The notes: generated from the letters alone by a model not told the origin. DNA of 64,000 nt from Methanoculleus sp. 7T (GCF_023195915.1 NZ_JALPRP010000001.1:1736001-1800000), one strand, 5' to 3'; shown: positions 8,207-17,862, numbered from the stretch's first letter. Translations and numbers: made by a program.

Positions 8207-9392
8207 GTATGACATGCTCGTCGTCGGGGGCGGTCCCGCCGGTGCCCTTGCGGCAAAGACGGCAGCGGAAGCAGGAAACACGGTCTGCCTCATCGAGAAA
8301 CGCCCTGCCATCGGCACGCCGATCCGGTGTGCTGAAGGTATCGGCAAAGAGCTCTTGAAGGAGTTCATCAAGCCCGACCCCCGCTGGGTATCTGCGGAGA
8401 TCGAACGTGCCAGGATCATCGCCCCGAACGGGACCACCGTCCGTCTCGAGCAGGATAAGGCCGGCAACGAGGTCGGCTACGTCCTCGACCGGAAGGTCTT
8501 CGACCGGGAACTCGTCTGGCAGGCGGCCGAGGCCGGGGCCGATGTGATCGTCAAGACCCGGGCGACCGCGCCGATCATGGAGAACGGAGCGGTCCGGGGC
8601 GCAAAGGTGCTCTCGGTCGGAACGCCGGCCGAGATCCGGGCCGACGTGGTCCTTGCCGCCGACGGCACCGAGGCGCAGTTCGCCCGCTGGGCCGGGCTCG
8701 ACACCACCGTGCCCCTCCGGGAGATGATGAGCTGCGCCCAGTACCTGATGACCGACATCGACATCGACTCGGGCAGCACGGACTTCTACCTCGGCAACGA
8801 CGTCGCGCCCGAAGGCTACCTCTGGGTCTTCCCGAAGGGCGAGCGGACGGCGAACGTCGGGATCGGCATCTCGGGCCGGAAGAGCCGGGACGGTTCACGG
8901 GCGAAGGATTACCTCGACCGGTTCGTCGCGAAGAACTTCCCGGGCGGGAAGGCGATCGAGTGTATCGCAGGCGGCGTCCCGGTCTGTCGGCCGCTCCCGT
9001 GCACGGCCGCCGACGGCCTCATGGTCATCGGCGACGCGGCGAGGGTCGTGGACCCGCTCACCGGCGGCGGGATAGGGAACGCCATGTTCACCGGGAGGCT
9101 GGCCGCGCGGGTCGCCTCCGAGTGCATATCAAAGGGCGACTGCTCGAAAGAGGCGCTGATGCCCTATGACGTGGAGTGGCGCGCGTCCCGCATGGGCAAG
9201 TTCCTCGAGCGGAACTACAAGGTCAAGGAGTATTTCGTAACCCTCGACGATAAGAAACTCAACGCCCTCGCGGACTCGATCGCGAGCATCAGCCTCAAGG
9301 AATTCTCGGTCTCGGCGCTCATCAAGGAACTGATCAAGCGGAACCCGATGATGCTCTTCGAACTCAAAGCGCTCAAAGACGCGTTAGACTGA
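8196..9392 (+). CDS. digeranylgeranylglycerophospholipid reductase (geranylgeranyl reductase)
   Basis: FAD enzyme that saturates the isoprenoid chains of archaeal membrane lipids. The 398-residue protein has the N-terminal dinucleotide fold [12 protein letters not shown] (residues 9-20), the family's RCAEG with conserved Cys45, and the second FAD motif [15 protein letters not shown] near residue 278. It acts at the membrane face with reduced ferredoxin as donor; the ferredoxin gene overlaps its start. Its 3' end overlaps the convergent TrkA-like gene by nine bases. Confidence 0.93.
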   Translation: MKSKYDMLVVGGGPAGALAAKTAAEAGNTVCLIEKRPAIGTPIRCAEGIGKELLKEFIKPDPRWVSAEIERARIIAPNGTTVRLEQDKAGNEVGYVLDRKVFDRELVWQAAEAGADVIVKTRATAPIMENGAVRGAKVLSVGTPAEIRADVVLAADGTEAQFARWAGLDTTVPLREMMSCAQYLMTDIDIDSGSTDFYLGNDVAPEGYLWVFPKGERTANVGIGISGRKSRDGSRAKDYLDRFVAKNFPGGKAIECIAGGVPVCRPLPCTAADGLMVIGDAARVVDPLTGGGIGNAMFTGRLAARVASECISKGDCSKEALMPYDVEWRASRMGKFLERNYKVKEYFVTLDDKKLNALADSIASISLKEFSVSALIKELIKRNPMMLFELKALKDALD

Positions 9393-10049
9393 TCGTTTCA
9401 GCTGTTTGCTGAGGATCTTCACCGTCTCCCCTTCCGCTTCTTTTTTCGTGAAGACCGTGATGACGTCTCCGGGCCGGATCTTGACGGTGCCGCTCGGGAT
9501 GATGAGATCGCCCCCGGCACGCCGTATGGCGATGAAGACGAAGTCCCGGACGTCGAGTTCTCTGATCTCGTGGTCGACGATGGGCGCACCCGCCTCGGCG
9601 ACGATCTCGAAGATGGTGCCGCCGGGGATCGAGGCGACCTGCTGGAGGTTCGGGCTCTTCGCCCAGTAGTAAAGCCGGGTCGCCACCAGTTCGTCGGGGT
9701 TCTCGCTGATCTTCACCCCGACCTCGTTGAAGAGGTCGGAGTGTTCCTTCTGGTTGACGATCGAGACGACGTTCCTGACGTTGTAGCGTTTCGCGAGCCA
9801 GCAGGTCATCAGGTTCACCGAATCGTCGCTCGTGGTGGCGACCAGAGCGTCGGCCCGGTCGATCCCGGCGTCTTGGAGAACCGATTTGTCGGTCGCGTTC
9901 CCGGTGATGGCGAGGACGTCGTAGTGCTCCAGGATGTCGCTCGCACGCGCCTCGTCCTGGTCGATCACTACCACGGAATCGCCGGCGTTTACGGCAATCG
10001 CAGTCAGGTTCCGGCCGATTCCGCCAAGGCCGACGATGATGGTGTACAT
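9384..10049 (-). CDS. TrkA-type K+ uptake regulatory protein (RCK_N + RCK_C)
   Basis: Cytosolic NAD-binding regulator of a potassium channel or transporter. The 221-residue product has a Rossmann fold from residue 1 ([12 protein letters not shown], acidic Asp in VVVIDQDEA), TrkA_N to about residue 118, and TrkA_C from about 140 (GGTIFEIV, then GDVITVF near the end). No membrane partner lies next to it. ATG 10049 starts the Rossmann strand exactly; longer reading frames are shadows of rnhB. Divergent from rnhB with only 40 bases between them. Confidence 0.9.
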   Translation of the reverse strand: MYTIIVGLGGIGRNLTAIAVNAGDSVVVIDQDEARASDILEHYDVLAITGNATDKSVLQDAGIDRADALVATTSDDSVNLMTCWLAKRYNVRNVVSIVNQKEHSDLFNEVGVKISENPDELVATRLYYWAKSPNLQQVASIPGGTIFEIVAEAGAPIVDHEIRELDVRDFVFIAIRRAGGDLIIPSGTVKIRPGDVITVFTKKEAEGETVKILSKQLKRSV

Positions 10050-10089
10050 TCCATCTGGATTCAACCGTTGCCATTGAAATACCTTGCGA

Positions 10090-10734
10090 ATGAAACAGAT
10101 GGGTGTGATCTGCGGGGTGGATGAGGCGGGGAAGGGCTCGGTCCTCGGCCCGATGGTGGTTGCCGCCGTCGGATGCCGGGCGACCGGGGACCTCGCGCCC
10201 CTCCCCATCCGGGACTCGAAGGTCCTCCGGCCGAAGCAGCGCGAAGCCCTCTACGAGGTCATCCTCCGCGACTTTGCGATATCGATCGTCACCATCGATG
10301 CCGCCGGGATCGACGACGCCCGGAGCAGGATGAGCATGAACGAGTGCGTGGCCGAGCTCCACGCCGAGGCGCTCACGGGGCTCCGGCCGGAATCGGCATA
10401 CCTCGACGCCTGCGACGTGAACGCGGAACGCTACGGCCGGGCGGTCGCGGCCCGCCTCGTTTTTCCCTGTGATATCGTCGCCGAACACCGGGCCGACGCC
10501 CGCTACAAGATCGTCGGTGCGGCGAGCGTCGTCGCGAAGGTCACCCGTGACCGGGCGATCAGGGACCTTGCAGAGCAGTATGGGGAGATCGGGAGCGGCT
10601 ACCCCTCCGACCCGACGACGATCGAGTTCCTCAAGGGCTACATCCGGGACTACGGGAACCCGCCGCCCTGCGCCCGCAGGAGTTGGAAGACGGTGGCGAA
10701 CCTCTACCAGACGACGATCCGGGATTTTCTATAA
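10090..10734 (+). CDS. rnhB: ribonuclease HII
   Basis: Removes RNA from RNA-DNA hybrids and single ribonucleotides from DNA. The 214-residue protein has the RNase HII signature GVDEAGKGSVLGPMVV (residues 9-24; acidic pair D11/E12), the later catalytic YLDACD region and the KIVGAASVVAKVTRD block, and ends with the usual SWKTVANL segment. Start ATG 10090; a second ATG at 10099 would also keep the active site. Confidence 0.93.
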   Translation: MKQMGVICGVDEAGKGSVLGPMVVAAVGCRATGDLAPLPIRDSKVLRPKQREALYEVILRDFAISIVTIDAAGIDDARSRMSMNECVAELHAEALTGLRPESAYLDACDVNAERYGRAVAARLVFPCDIVAEHRADARYKIVGAASVVAKVTRDRAIRDLAEQYGEIGSGYPSDPTTIEFLKGYIRDYGNPPPCARRSWKTVANLYQTTIRDFL

Positions 10735-10771
10735 CCCCGCCGGCTCGAGGTCCGTCGCGCTCCCCCCCGGG
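10735..10771. other. short spacer before repeat copy A
   Basis: GC-rich spacer after rnhB. It contains one CTCGAG (10744-10749), the expected target of the XhoI-like enzyme at 12.7 kb. No other feature is seen. Confidence 0.4.
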
Positions 10772-10971
10772 CACGGCTTCCCACTGGGCTATCGGCATAA
10801 CTGCCCCTCAAGGGTGGGAAATCGACGTTCCGGTAGGAGCGTCGTTCGAGCATCGTCAGATGCGCAGTGCGAGCGAAAGCGAGCTTGAGGAACTCGAAGA
10901 GTTTCGAGTGCGACTGGCCGAAGGGCAGGAGCTCGAGCACCGGAGGTGCGCAGTCCACCACGGTCCACTGC
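10772..10971. repeat. modular hairpin repeat, copy A
   Basis: Left end CACGGCTTCCCACTGGG, right end CCACGGTCCACTG (10958-10970). Inside are four hairpins: GACGTTCC-GGTA-GGAGCGTC (10824-10843), GCATC-GTCA-GATGC (10850-10863), AACTC-GAA-GAGTT (10891-10903) and GCACC-GGA-GGTGC (10937-10949). The same end sequence and hairpin types recur at 25.9, 32.5, 61.5 and 61.9 kb. It contains no credible gene and carries a CTCGAG at 10932-10937. Confidence 0.8.
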
Positions 10972-11185
10972 ACAGGGACAAGTCCGGGGAAACCCAACAT
11001 CTACCGCTCGTGTTTTCGTTCGTGCAGCATGATTGATGCTATGCCTCAGGGGTTTTGATTAAGGATGCCCAGTTGGAGTTCGAGCACTAAAGATGCACCC
11101 TCCCGGCCCGTGCCGCCGGCTACAGGGACCGGCAGAATACCCCGCCGTCGGGCGGGAGATCTCAACCCCGTCCCGAAACCCGGAA
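10972..11185. other. intergenic space upstream of the site-2 protease
   Basis: No gene seen. A small hairpin AGCAT-GATTG-ATGCT lies near 11028-11042, and a degenerate piece of the repeat family (TTCGAGCACTAAAGATGCACC) near 11078-11098. Confidence 0.4.
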
Positions 11186-11195
11186 GAATTTATGC
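11186..11195 (+). promoter_or_regulatory. candidate box A of the M50 protease gene
   Basis: GAATTTATGC is centred about 28 bases before ATG 11219, predicting a leaderless or nearly leaderless message. Confidence 0.4.
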
Positions 11196-11218
11196 CTTGT
11201 GCGCGCCAACCGTGAGTG

Positions 11219-12550
11219 ATGAACTGGCTCCAGATACTTCTCCTTCTCGTTCTCGCATACGCCCTGATCGCCTTCTATATCCGCGACCGTGGGCTGTTTT
11301 CCGATCGTATCATGTTCTTTGGGCCCATCATGGCGATCAAGACCGAACGAGTCGGGTTCTTTGACTGGTTCCGGAAGTTCAAGACAGTTCTCCGGGCCTA
11401 CGCGACGCTCGGGGTCATCGTGGTCGTGGTGGTCTCGGTCTTCATGACGCTGGCCCTGATCCTCGCGGTCCCTCAACTCCTCGTGCATACCCCGGAGCCG
11501 ACCGGGATCTACGACCCCCGAAACATCCTCGCCATCCCGGGGGTCAACCAGGCGATACCGATCACCGGAGCCGTCTTTGCCGGCCTCCTGCTCACGATCA
11601 TCGTCCACGAATTCGGCCACGCAATCCTTGCCAGGGTTGAGGATATGCGGGTGCGGAGCATGGGCCTCCTCATCGCCGTCATCCCGATTGGGGCGTTCGT
11701 CGAGCCCGACGAAGAGGACGTCGAGGCGGCGAAAGGAATGCCGAAGATACGGATGTTCGGCGCCGGAATCACCAACAACATCGTCGTCGGCCTCGCCTGC
11801 TTCGTCGTGATGTTCCTCCTCATGGGGATGGCGACGCCTCTTGCCGTCCCGCTCGTCCAGGGGGTCTACAAGGACTTCCCGGCTGCCGACGCGGGGCTTC
11901 CGGGCTACTCGGTCATCACGAGCATAAACGGCGTCCCGGTGGCGAGCCAAGAAGAGATATCGGCGATCATGGCCGGGACCCAGCCCGGGGAGACGGTCAC
12001 CCTGACGGCCGAGAAGGACGGGGTCGAGAAGACGTATACGCTCACCCTCGCCGAATGGCCGGAGGCGCTCGGCGATGAGCGGGACTCCGGGTTCATGGGG
12101 GTCTACTACTACAACGCGCCGATGGTGAAAGAGCACCTCGGAAACGTCGCGGACCTCGGCCTGCTCGCGCCGCTCTACCTGACGATAGCCCCGATCGACG
12201 CCTTCATCCAGGGCAACACCCAGCAGCTTGCGATCCTGCTTGCGGACACCCCCGAGCAGATCGCCTGGAAGGAGCCGTTCCCCTTCTTCTGGGGCACGGT
12301 CCACCTTGCCTTCTGGCTCGGGTGGTTCAACCTCCTGGTCGGGATGTTCAACGCCATCCCGATCGTGCCGCTCGACGGCGGCTACATCATGAAAGAGGGG
12401 GTCGAGCGGTTCTTCGACCGGTTGGGCTGGTCCCGCTACGCACAGCGGGTCGTCGCCTCGATCAGCGGGTTCGTCACGATGATGCTGATCCTCCTCATCA
12501 CGATGCCGATGCTCGTCGCGGCGATGCGGTTCGTGATGACGCTGGGATAA
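11219..12550 (+). CDS. site-2 protease family (M50) membrane metalloprotease with PDZ domain
   Basis: Intramembrane zinc protease of 443 residues. Seen: N-terminal membrane helix, the zinc motif HEFGH at about residues 130-134 inside a hydrophobic segment, a PDZ-like domain around 215-290 (GYSVITSINGVPVAS, then PGETVTLTAEKDG), and the second catalytic motif LDGGY near residue 385 in a C-terminal helix. By family it cuts membrane-anchored proteins, often regulators; the substrate is unknown. A GTG one codon upstream is also possible. Confidence 0.9.
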   Translation: MNWLQILLLLVLAYALIAFYIRDRGLFSDRIMFFGPIMAIKTERVGFFDWFRKFKTVLRAYATLGVIVVVVVSVFMTLALILAVPQLLVHTPEPTGIYDPRNILAIPGVNQAIPITGAVFAGLLLTIIVHEFGHAILARVEDMRVRSMGLLIAVIPIGAFVEPDEEDVEAAKGMPKIRMFGAGITNNIVVGLACFVVMFLLMGMATPLAVPLVQGVYKDFPAADAGLPGYSVITSINGVPVASQEEISAIMAGTQPGETVTLTAEKDGVEKTYTLTLAEWPEALGDERDSGFMGVYYYNAPMVKEHLGNVADLGLLAPLYLTIAPIDAFIQGNTQQLAILLADTPEQIAWKEPFPFFWGTVHLAFWLGWFNLLVGMFNAIPIVPLDGGYIMKEGVERFFDRLGWSRYAQRVVASISGFVTMMLILLITMPMLVAAMRFVMTLG

Positions 12551-12565
12551 AGCCTCTTCTTTTCT

Positions 12566-12579
12566 TGCGCGATAGCGCA
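12566..12579 (+). terminator. candidate transcription end after the M50 protease
   Basis: A pyrimidine-rich run (CTTCTTTTCT) follows the stop, then a short hairpin TGCGC-GATA-GCGCA. It sits between convergent genes, so it could serve either. Confidence 0.35.
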
Positions 12580-12673
12580 CTGGAAACACTATCTTCAGGT
12601 TCTCAATGGGCAACCCCACATGAACCTCAGGCAGGCGAGGAGATGCAGGCCCACCCAGGGAGCAAGGGCTACG

Positions 12674-13435
12674 TTATTCATAAAAATTGCCCAGATGCGA
12701 ACACAGGGACCGCAAAAACCGGTAACCCGAGAGAGCCTCATCCGGCTCAGAATAGTTTTGGGGTTTCGCCTTATCCTCTTCCTTCGCAAGCAGGTAACAG
12801 ACCTCTGAATAGACCCGCTCCCGCACCAGCCTTAAACAGGTTTGGTGATAGCGCTCGACATAAGAAGCGCCCTTAAATTCAGGGAACACTTCAAAGTGCG
12901 GCTCGTTATTCCGCACGCTCTTTCGGGACTTTTCACAGTCTTCAAGCAGAAGCATATACCCCAACCAGGGAGATGGGGACGTCTTGAAAGCCCCCTCCCG
13001 ATAGGCAGTCCAGAGGTCGTATGCGCTCCCTAAGACTTCCTCGGTCCGATTGTTGATGTTATTTCCGAATGATGGCCCTTTCTGGGACTTCAGTTCAAGG
13101 ACAGCAACCAGTTCCTTCTTTCCATCAGGATGGTGCTTAACAACAATAAGATCCCATTGCTTCTCCGCCCGGAAATACCCTGGAAGGTCAAGAGATCTCT
13201 TCTGTGTGCAGATATCGCTCTCAGGTACCCCGACATTCAGGAGTAGATCCCGAATGAGCAGAAAGAACCCGTCCATATGCTTTCCGCCCGTCGCTTCCGA
13301 ACGAAAACCCTGGTCTTTCACGCCCCGACTGTTCTGATCTTCCGCCTGCGACGCCCTTTTATCCCAGAAATATCGCACCGCACGAGAAAAATAGTCATCC
13401 CGTGAGATTTCCCGGAGTATCCTGTCACTCACCAT
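12674..13435 (-). CDS. type II restriction endonuclease, XhoI/PaeR7I family (predicted CTCGAG)
   Basis: The 253-residue product closely follows the XhoI sequence as I remember it: GGKHMDGF (50-57), LPGYFRAEKQWDL (84-96), ELKSQKGPSFGNN (114-126), then EDCEKSRKSVRNNEPHFEVF and FKGASYVERY. Asp95 and Glu114-x-Lys116 form a PD-(D/E)xK catalytic set. By family it cleaves C^TCGAG. ATG 13435 is preceded by GAGGTGG; the reading frame upstream is methylase shadow. It follows the methylase by 13 bases in one operon, so the protective enzyme is made first. Lower GC than its surroundings suggests acquisition by transfer. Confidence 0.88.
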   Translation of the reverse strand: MVSDRILREISRDDYFSRAVRYFWDKRASQAEDQNSRGVKDQGFRSEATGGKHMDGFFLLIRDLLLNVGVPESDICTQKRSLDLPGYFRAEKQWDLIVVKHHPDGKKELVAVLELKSQKGPSFGNNINNRTEEVLGSAYDLWTAYREGAFKTSPSPWLGYMLLLEDCEKSRKSVRNNEPHFEVFPEFKGASYVERYHQTCLRLVRERVYSEVCYLLAKEEDKAKPQNYSEPDEALSGYRFLRSLCSHLGNFYE

Positions 13436-13448
13436 GAATCCACCTCTA

Positions 13449-14465
13449 TTAGAATAATCGGGACTGTTTCGCCTGACGAGCAAACCGTTCAACCTCCATG
13501 AGGAAATATTTTTCTTCGATCTCGATGCTGATGCTGTTTCGGCCCCGTCGTGCGGCAGCAAGGCCAGTCGTCCCCGTGCCGCCGAAGGGGTCAAGGACGG
13601 TGTCACCCACGAAAGAAAACATCCGTATGAGCCTTTCTGCCAGTTCCAGAGGATAAGGTGCGGGGTGCTCTCTGGTCGATGCCCCTTTAAGATCCCAGAT
13701 CTGGCGGAACCATGCTTTCTGGTTCTCCTCAGAGATAACCGAGAGCAACCGTGCTTCAAGAGTAGGCTTCCGGTACCCCCCGGATTTTCTCTGGAAGAGG
13801 ATGTATTCTATATCATTTTTGACGATCCCATTGGGCTCGTAGGGTTTTCCCAGAAATGATCCTGGAGAATTCGCTTCAAAGCAAGCGTTCGCGATTTTGT
13901 ACCAGATGATCGGCGCCAGGTTGTCAAAACCGATCTTCCGGCAGTGTTCCTGAATACTGGCGTGGAGAGGCATGACGACATGACGTCCGGCTTCTCGCCT
14001 GGGCAGGCAGACATCGCCGACAACAATGACAAGGCGGCCCCCAGGGACAAGAACCCTGTAGATATGCCTCCAGACCTTGTCGAGTTCCTCTAAAAAGACT
14101 TCATAGTCCTCAATCTGCCCGAGTTGTTCTTCCTTCTCAGGGTATTTCTTGAGGGTCCAGTACGGAGGCGACGTCACAACCAGGTGGACGCTCTCATCAG
14201 GAAGGAATGCAAGGTTTCGGCTATCAGCATTTATGAAACGGTGTTGTGTCGGCAAACTGCTAGATATGGCTTCAATCTCTTTCATCAGTGAAAGGTTCTT
14301 CGCTATCCTCGGTATGGCACGTTGCCCCTCGGCTTCCGCCATTTCTAGGATCTCAGCCGGTACAAAGTTTTCCAGCGGTTGCTCCCGTCCGATTTCATTG
14401 ATGAAAAAGGATCTCTCGGCAAAAACAGGAGTCGTTTCCGTCATACGAAATGGTTTTGAGATCAT
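13449..14465 (-). CDS. DNA methyltransferase, N4/N6 beta class, partner of the XhoI-like enzyme
   Basis: The 338-residue product has catalytic motif IV TSPPYW (residues 98-103) before the SAM motif I DPFGGTGTT (292-300), the order of beta-class amino-methyltransferases. SPPY is most often seen in N4-cytosine enzymes, though N6-adenine is not excluded. Expected to protect CTCGAG. Start ATG 14465 has GGTGG just before it, like the endonuclease; ATG 14444 lacks a ribosome site. N-terminal 75 residues are specific to this protein and may contact the recognition site. Confidence 0.87.
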   Translation of the reverse strand: MISKPFRMTETTPVFAERSFFINEIGREQPLENFVPAEILEMAEAEGQRAIPRIAKNLSLMKEIEAISSSLPTQHRFINADSRNLAFLPDESVHLVVTSPPYWTLKKYPEKEEQLGQIEDYEVFLEELDKVWRHIYRVLVPGGRLVIVVGDVCLPRREAGRHVVMPLHASIQEHCRKIGFDNLAPIIWYKIANACFEANSPGSFLGKPYEPNGIVKNDIEYILFQRKSGGYRKPTLEARLLSVISEENQKAWFRQIWDLKGASTREHPAPYPLELAERLIRMFSFVGDTVLDPFGGTGTTGLAAARRGRNSISIEIEEKYFLMEVERFARQAKQSRLF

Positions 14466-14573
14466 GCCACCGTTTCTATGATTGATACCCCTGATTACAT
14501 AACTGTACCGGAGTTCTCTCCCTTGCAGACTTGGGTTCCGCCCCCTCAAAATCCCAAGGACGAGGAAAGGAGC

Positions 14574-15662
14574 CTACAGCCCCTCTTCCCCTTCCTTCGC
14601 CAGTTCCTGAGGTTTCGCCCGCGTCTCCTTCTCGACGTCGATCTCAGGGACCTTTGCCGCCTCTTCAGCGGCCCGGAGTTCATCCCGACTCGGGATCTCG
14701 CCGAGGATATCCTCGGGGGGCACCTCGGTGCCTTCGGGAACCTCCGGGGCCTCGACCGTGGCCCCAAGGTACTCGGCGGCCTGCTTGACGATGGTCGAGA
14801 GCTCGAACGGGAATATGATCTTCGTCGCCTGGCCGTCGGCCATCTGCTTCAGGGCGTTGAGCGAGAGGACCGTGATCGCCCGCCGGTCCAGCGGCCGGGA
14901 GCCGACCGAGAGGATACGCAGGCCCTGCGCCTCGCCTTGAGCCTGCAGGATCCGGGACGTCCGCTCACCCTCGGCCCTGAGGATCTTGCTCTGCCGCTCA
15001 CCCTCAGCCTCCAAGATGATGCTCTGCCGGTTGCCTTCAGCTCTGAGGATCGCAGCCCGCTTCTCACCGTCTGCCCGGAGGATCGCGGCACGCCGCTCCC
15101 GCTCGGCCGCAGTCTGCTCGGTCATCGCCTGCTTGACTGGCCCGACCGGGTCGACCTCCTTGATCTCCACCCGCTCGACCTTCACGCCCCAAGCATCAGT
15201 CTCGCGGTCGAGGATATCTCGGAGACGGGCGTTGATGACATCCCGGTTGTAGAGGACCTCATCGAGCTCCATGTCGCCGATGATCCCTCGCAGACTCGTC
15301 TGTGCGAGCGCCACCGTCGCCGACCGGTAGTTCATCACCTCAAAGTAAGCCTTCTCAGGGTCGATCACCCGGACGTAGACGATCGCGTCGACGTTCGTCG
15401 GGGAGTTATCCTTCGTGATAACCTCCTGCCGCGGGACGTCCATCACTTCCGTCCGGAGATCGAGTTTCACGACCCTCGTGATCAGTGGGACCACCCACCG
15501 GAACCCGGGGTTCATTCTCCCGATGTACTGCCCCAGGCGAACCTGAAGCCCCTGTTCGTATGGCTGCACGATCACCACGCCGCTGGCGAAGATGATGACG
15601 ATAGCAATGATAAGAAAGACCGTAATCAGTCCGGTCCATGGAATAGCCTCAACTGGAAGCAT
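14574..15662 (-). CDS. stomatin/prohibitin-family (SPFH) membrane protein
   Basis: The 362-residue protein is anchored by one N-terminal helix (about residues 8-30), followed by the SPFH domain (VQPYEQGLQVRLG, then NVDAIVYVRV), and a long coiled-coil region around 195-270 with repeated ILRAEGERQ-like 8-9 residue units. Its C-terminal 60 residues are acidic and proline-rich. SPFH proteins form large membrane-organising rings. It follows nfeD by one base, the classic pairing, and has an AAGGAG ribosome site inside nfeD. Confidence 0.92.
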   Translation of the reverse strand: MLPVEAIPWTGLITVFLIIAIVIIFASGVVIVQPYEQGLQVRLGQYIGRMNPGFRWVVPLITRVVKLDLRTEVMDVPRQEVITKDNSPTNVDAIVYVRVIDPEKAYFEVMNYRSATVALAQTSLRGIIGDMELDEVLYNRDVINARLRDILDRETDAWGVKVERVEIKEVDPVGPVKQAMTEQTAAERERRAAILRADGEKRAAILRAEGNRQSIILEAEGERQSKILRAEGERTSRILQAQGEAQGLRILSVGSRPLDRRAITVLSLNALKQMADGQATKIIFPFELSTIVKQAAEYLGATVEAPEVPEGTEVPPEDILGEIPSRDELRAAEEAAKVPEIDVEKETRAKPQELAKEGEEGL

Positions 15663-15663
15663 T

Positions 15664-16122
15664 TTACACAATCTCCTTCACAACGATATGCACTCCTTCG
15701 GAGCGGATGACAATAACCTTCCTCCCGGCCGGGATGCTCCCGGACTCGGAACGCGCGCTCCACTCCATGCCCCCGATCCGCACCTTCCCCGCGAGCGTCT
15801 CCGGATCGACCTCCTTGACCACCAGCCCCTCGAGGCCGACGAGCGAGTCCCGGGAGAGGGTCTCCGGCGGCTTTTTTCCGGGCGTGAGACGGCTGTAGAG
15901 CCAGACCGTGACCAAAGCCGCCCCAATCGCCGCGAGAACTCCGACGATGAGGCCGGTGGGAGAACTGAGGATGTCGACGCCGAGGAGGAGGAGAACCCCG
16001 AGGATGATCAGGACCGTGGCGGGAACGGCGATGAAGAACCCGGGCTGGTAGACCTCGATCAGGAGCAGGACTGCTCCGAGCACGATCAGCACCCAGCCGA
16101 GAGCTATCCCCTCTACAAGCAT
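15664..16122 (-). CDS. NfeD-like membrane protein (short form)
   Basis: The 152-residue product has three or four hydrophobic segments (roughly residues 5-28, 30-50, 55-80) and a C-terminal OB-like NfeD domain (LVGLEGLVVKEV, AGKVRIGGMEWSA). The short form lacks the ClpP-like protease domain. Partner of the adjacent stomatin; such pairs are thought to control membrane protein quality or raft-like domains. Confidence 0.9.
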   Translation of the reverse strand: MLVEGIALGWVLIVLGAVLLLIEVYQPGFFIAVPATVLIILGVLLLLGVDILSSPTGLIVGVLAAIGAALVTVWLYSRLTPGKKPPETLSRDSLVGLEGLVVKEVDPETLAGKVRIGGMEWSARSESGSIPAGRKVIVIRSEGVHIVVKEIV

Positions 16123-16167
16123 AAGAGAGAATGGTCCCGGAGGGGTTAAAAGTGTATGGAGTGGCCC

Positions 16168-17145
16168 TTACACACGTCTACCCATCAAATTTGCGCGGGC
16201 AAAGACCATCGGGGCGCCATATGAGACCCATGCGGCAACGGCGGCGGCCCTGAGGTATTGAGCGACGTAAACCGCGATGACGGGGTCAGGCGGGACCAGG
16301 AGTCCAAGCCCGAACCAGATCGCCCCTGCCACGGAGATACCGAAGCCATAGCGGAGTAGATGGTCGGATCCCTTCCCGACGATGCACATACTCCCCCGGC
16401 GAGGCCAAGCGGCCGCCGCCCCGGCCGCAAACCCGAAGAAAAATCCCGCCGCCGTCATGACATTCTGGAGGTCGAGCGGGTGGATCGGCTGACCCGACCG
16501 CTCAAGCGCTCCCGCAGCCCAGGATGCCGGGATCTGCCAGTCCCCGAGAGCCGCGAGGGCGGCAACCGAGGCCAGCGCCAGAGCAAGAGAGCCGGCAAAC
16601 GCAACGAGAATCTGGCGTGAAAGCGGGAGGGCGGCGACCCTGCGGCCCACCGGCTCCTCGAAGGCAAGAAAAGCGAGGAGGATGACGACGCCGAACGCAA
16701 CGCCTGCGATGACGTCGGTCGGGAAGTGGACGCCGAGATAGATGCGGGACCCGCCGATGAGGAAGACCAAGGCGGTCACGGCAACCCAGACCCACCTGCG
16801 CCGGGCAGCCACGGCGATCAGCCCCCAGAACGTCGTCGCTTCCATGGCGTGCCCCGACGGCAGGCCAAACGACGGGTGACTCCCGAGCGCCTGAACGTCC
16901 GGGCTGACCCAATAGGGGCGGGGGAGGTGGAACGCAATCTTCAGCGCTATGGTGAGCCCCCCCGATATTCCCATGATCAGACCCAAACGGAGCCCGAGAC
17001 GCGGGTCCAGGCACCAGTAGAGGAGCGGGATAATGAGTAGGTAGAACTCAGGCTGCCCGAGGAACGAAAAGAACAACATCGGGGCGACAAGCAACGCCGC
17101 CCGCGACTGGAGCACCTGAATGAGTACAATCTGAATATCGGTCAT
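16168..17145 (-). CDS. PAP2-superfamily membrane phosphatase
   Basis: The 325-residue protein has about eight hydrophobic segments and the three PAP2 phosphatase motifs: K69 to R76-P77, PSGH (96-99), and SRxxxxxH to D (S133-R134, H140, D144). It probably dephosphorylates an isoprenoid or lipid phosphate outside the membrane; the substrate cannot be told. The C-terminal 150 residues are extra membrane segments not required for the fold. Overlaps marC by ATGA. Confidence 0.88.
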   Translation of the reverse strand: MTDIQIVLIQVLQSRAALLVAPMLFFSFLGQPEFYLLIIPLLYWCLDPRLGLRLGLIMGISGGLTIALKIAFHLPRPYWVSPDVQALGSHPSFGLPSGHAMEATTFWGLIAVAARRRWVWVAVTALVFLIGGSRIYLGVHFPTDVIAGVAFGVVILLAFLAFEEPVGRRVAALPLSRQILVAFAGSLALALASVAALAALGDWQIPASWAAGALERSGQPIHPLDLQNVMTAAGFFFGFAAGAAAAWPRRGSMCIVGKGSDHLLRYGFGISVAGAIWFGLGLLVPPDPVIAVYVAQYLRAAAVAAWVSYGAPMVFARANLMGRRV

Positions 17146-17798
17146 ATCAGCCCGCTCAGGTCGATGCCGCCGAGGATCTGAGGCATCGCTGCCGCGACCC
17201 CATTGATGATAAACTGGATGGCGATGGCAAGGACGATGACCGCCAGCAGTTTCGGGACGACCCGCAACCCTTCCTCACCGAGGTAGGCAAAGACCTTGGG
17301 CCCGTAGAGCATCCCGACATAGGAGACGGCGAGTGCGACAATAATCCCCGCGAAGACCGCGACGAGGCCAAGCACGCCCTCCGGGCCCGATGCAAGCAGG
17401 ATCACCGTCGTGATCGTCCCGGGGCCGCACGAGAGCGGGAAGGCCAGCGGGACGACGGCGATGTTCTCGAGTTCCTCGGGCGAGTACGACTCGCTTTTTG
17501 CGCCGAGCATCCCGGTCGCCACGCTGACCAGCAGGATGCCGCCGGCGATCTGGAACGCCGGGACGGTGATATTGAAGATCGAGAAGATCAGTTGCCCGGT
17601 GAGGGCAAAGAAGGCAAGTACGATGAAGGCGATTTTCATCGAGGAATGAATGACCTTCCTGCGTTCGCTCCCGCTCATGCCCTCGGTGAGCGCCGTGTAG
17701 ACTGCAACCGTGGAGGCCGGGTTCATCACCGCGATGATCGACGCGATTGCAACCAGGCTGAACGCTGTGAAATCAGCAAACCCCGTCACCAAGTCCAT
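17142..17798 (-). CDS. MarC-family integral membrane protein
   Basis: The 218-residue protein with six predicted membrane segments and MarC landmarks (VMNPASTVAVYTALT near the N terminus, PLAFPLSCGPGTITTVILLA in the middle). The family's role is unsettled; an early link to multiple antibiotic resistance was withdrawn. Co-transcribed with the PAP2 protein (four-base overlap). Confidence 0.88.
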   Translation of the reverse strand: MDLVTGFADFTAFSLVAIASIIAVMNPASTVAVYTALTEGMSGSERRKVIHSSMKIAFIVLAFFALTGQLIFSIFNITVPAFQIAGGILLVSVATGMLGAKSESYSPEELENIAVVPLAFPLSCGPGTITTVILLASGPEGVLGLVAVFAGIIVALAVSYVGMLYGPKVFAYLGEEGLRVVPKLLAVIVLAIAIQFIINGVAAAMPQILGGIDLSGLI

Positions 17799-17862
17799 GG
17801 ATCACCCCTCCTCGACATCATGGGCAGGTATGCGTCCCGGCTCCATAGGTACCTTGCGGTTT

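Noticed and set aside
10772-10971. CRISPR or integron array for the hairpin repeats
   Set aside because: Units are of different type and length, with no constant repeat/spacer rhythm and no integrase or Cas gene nearby.
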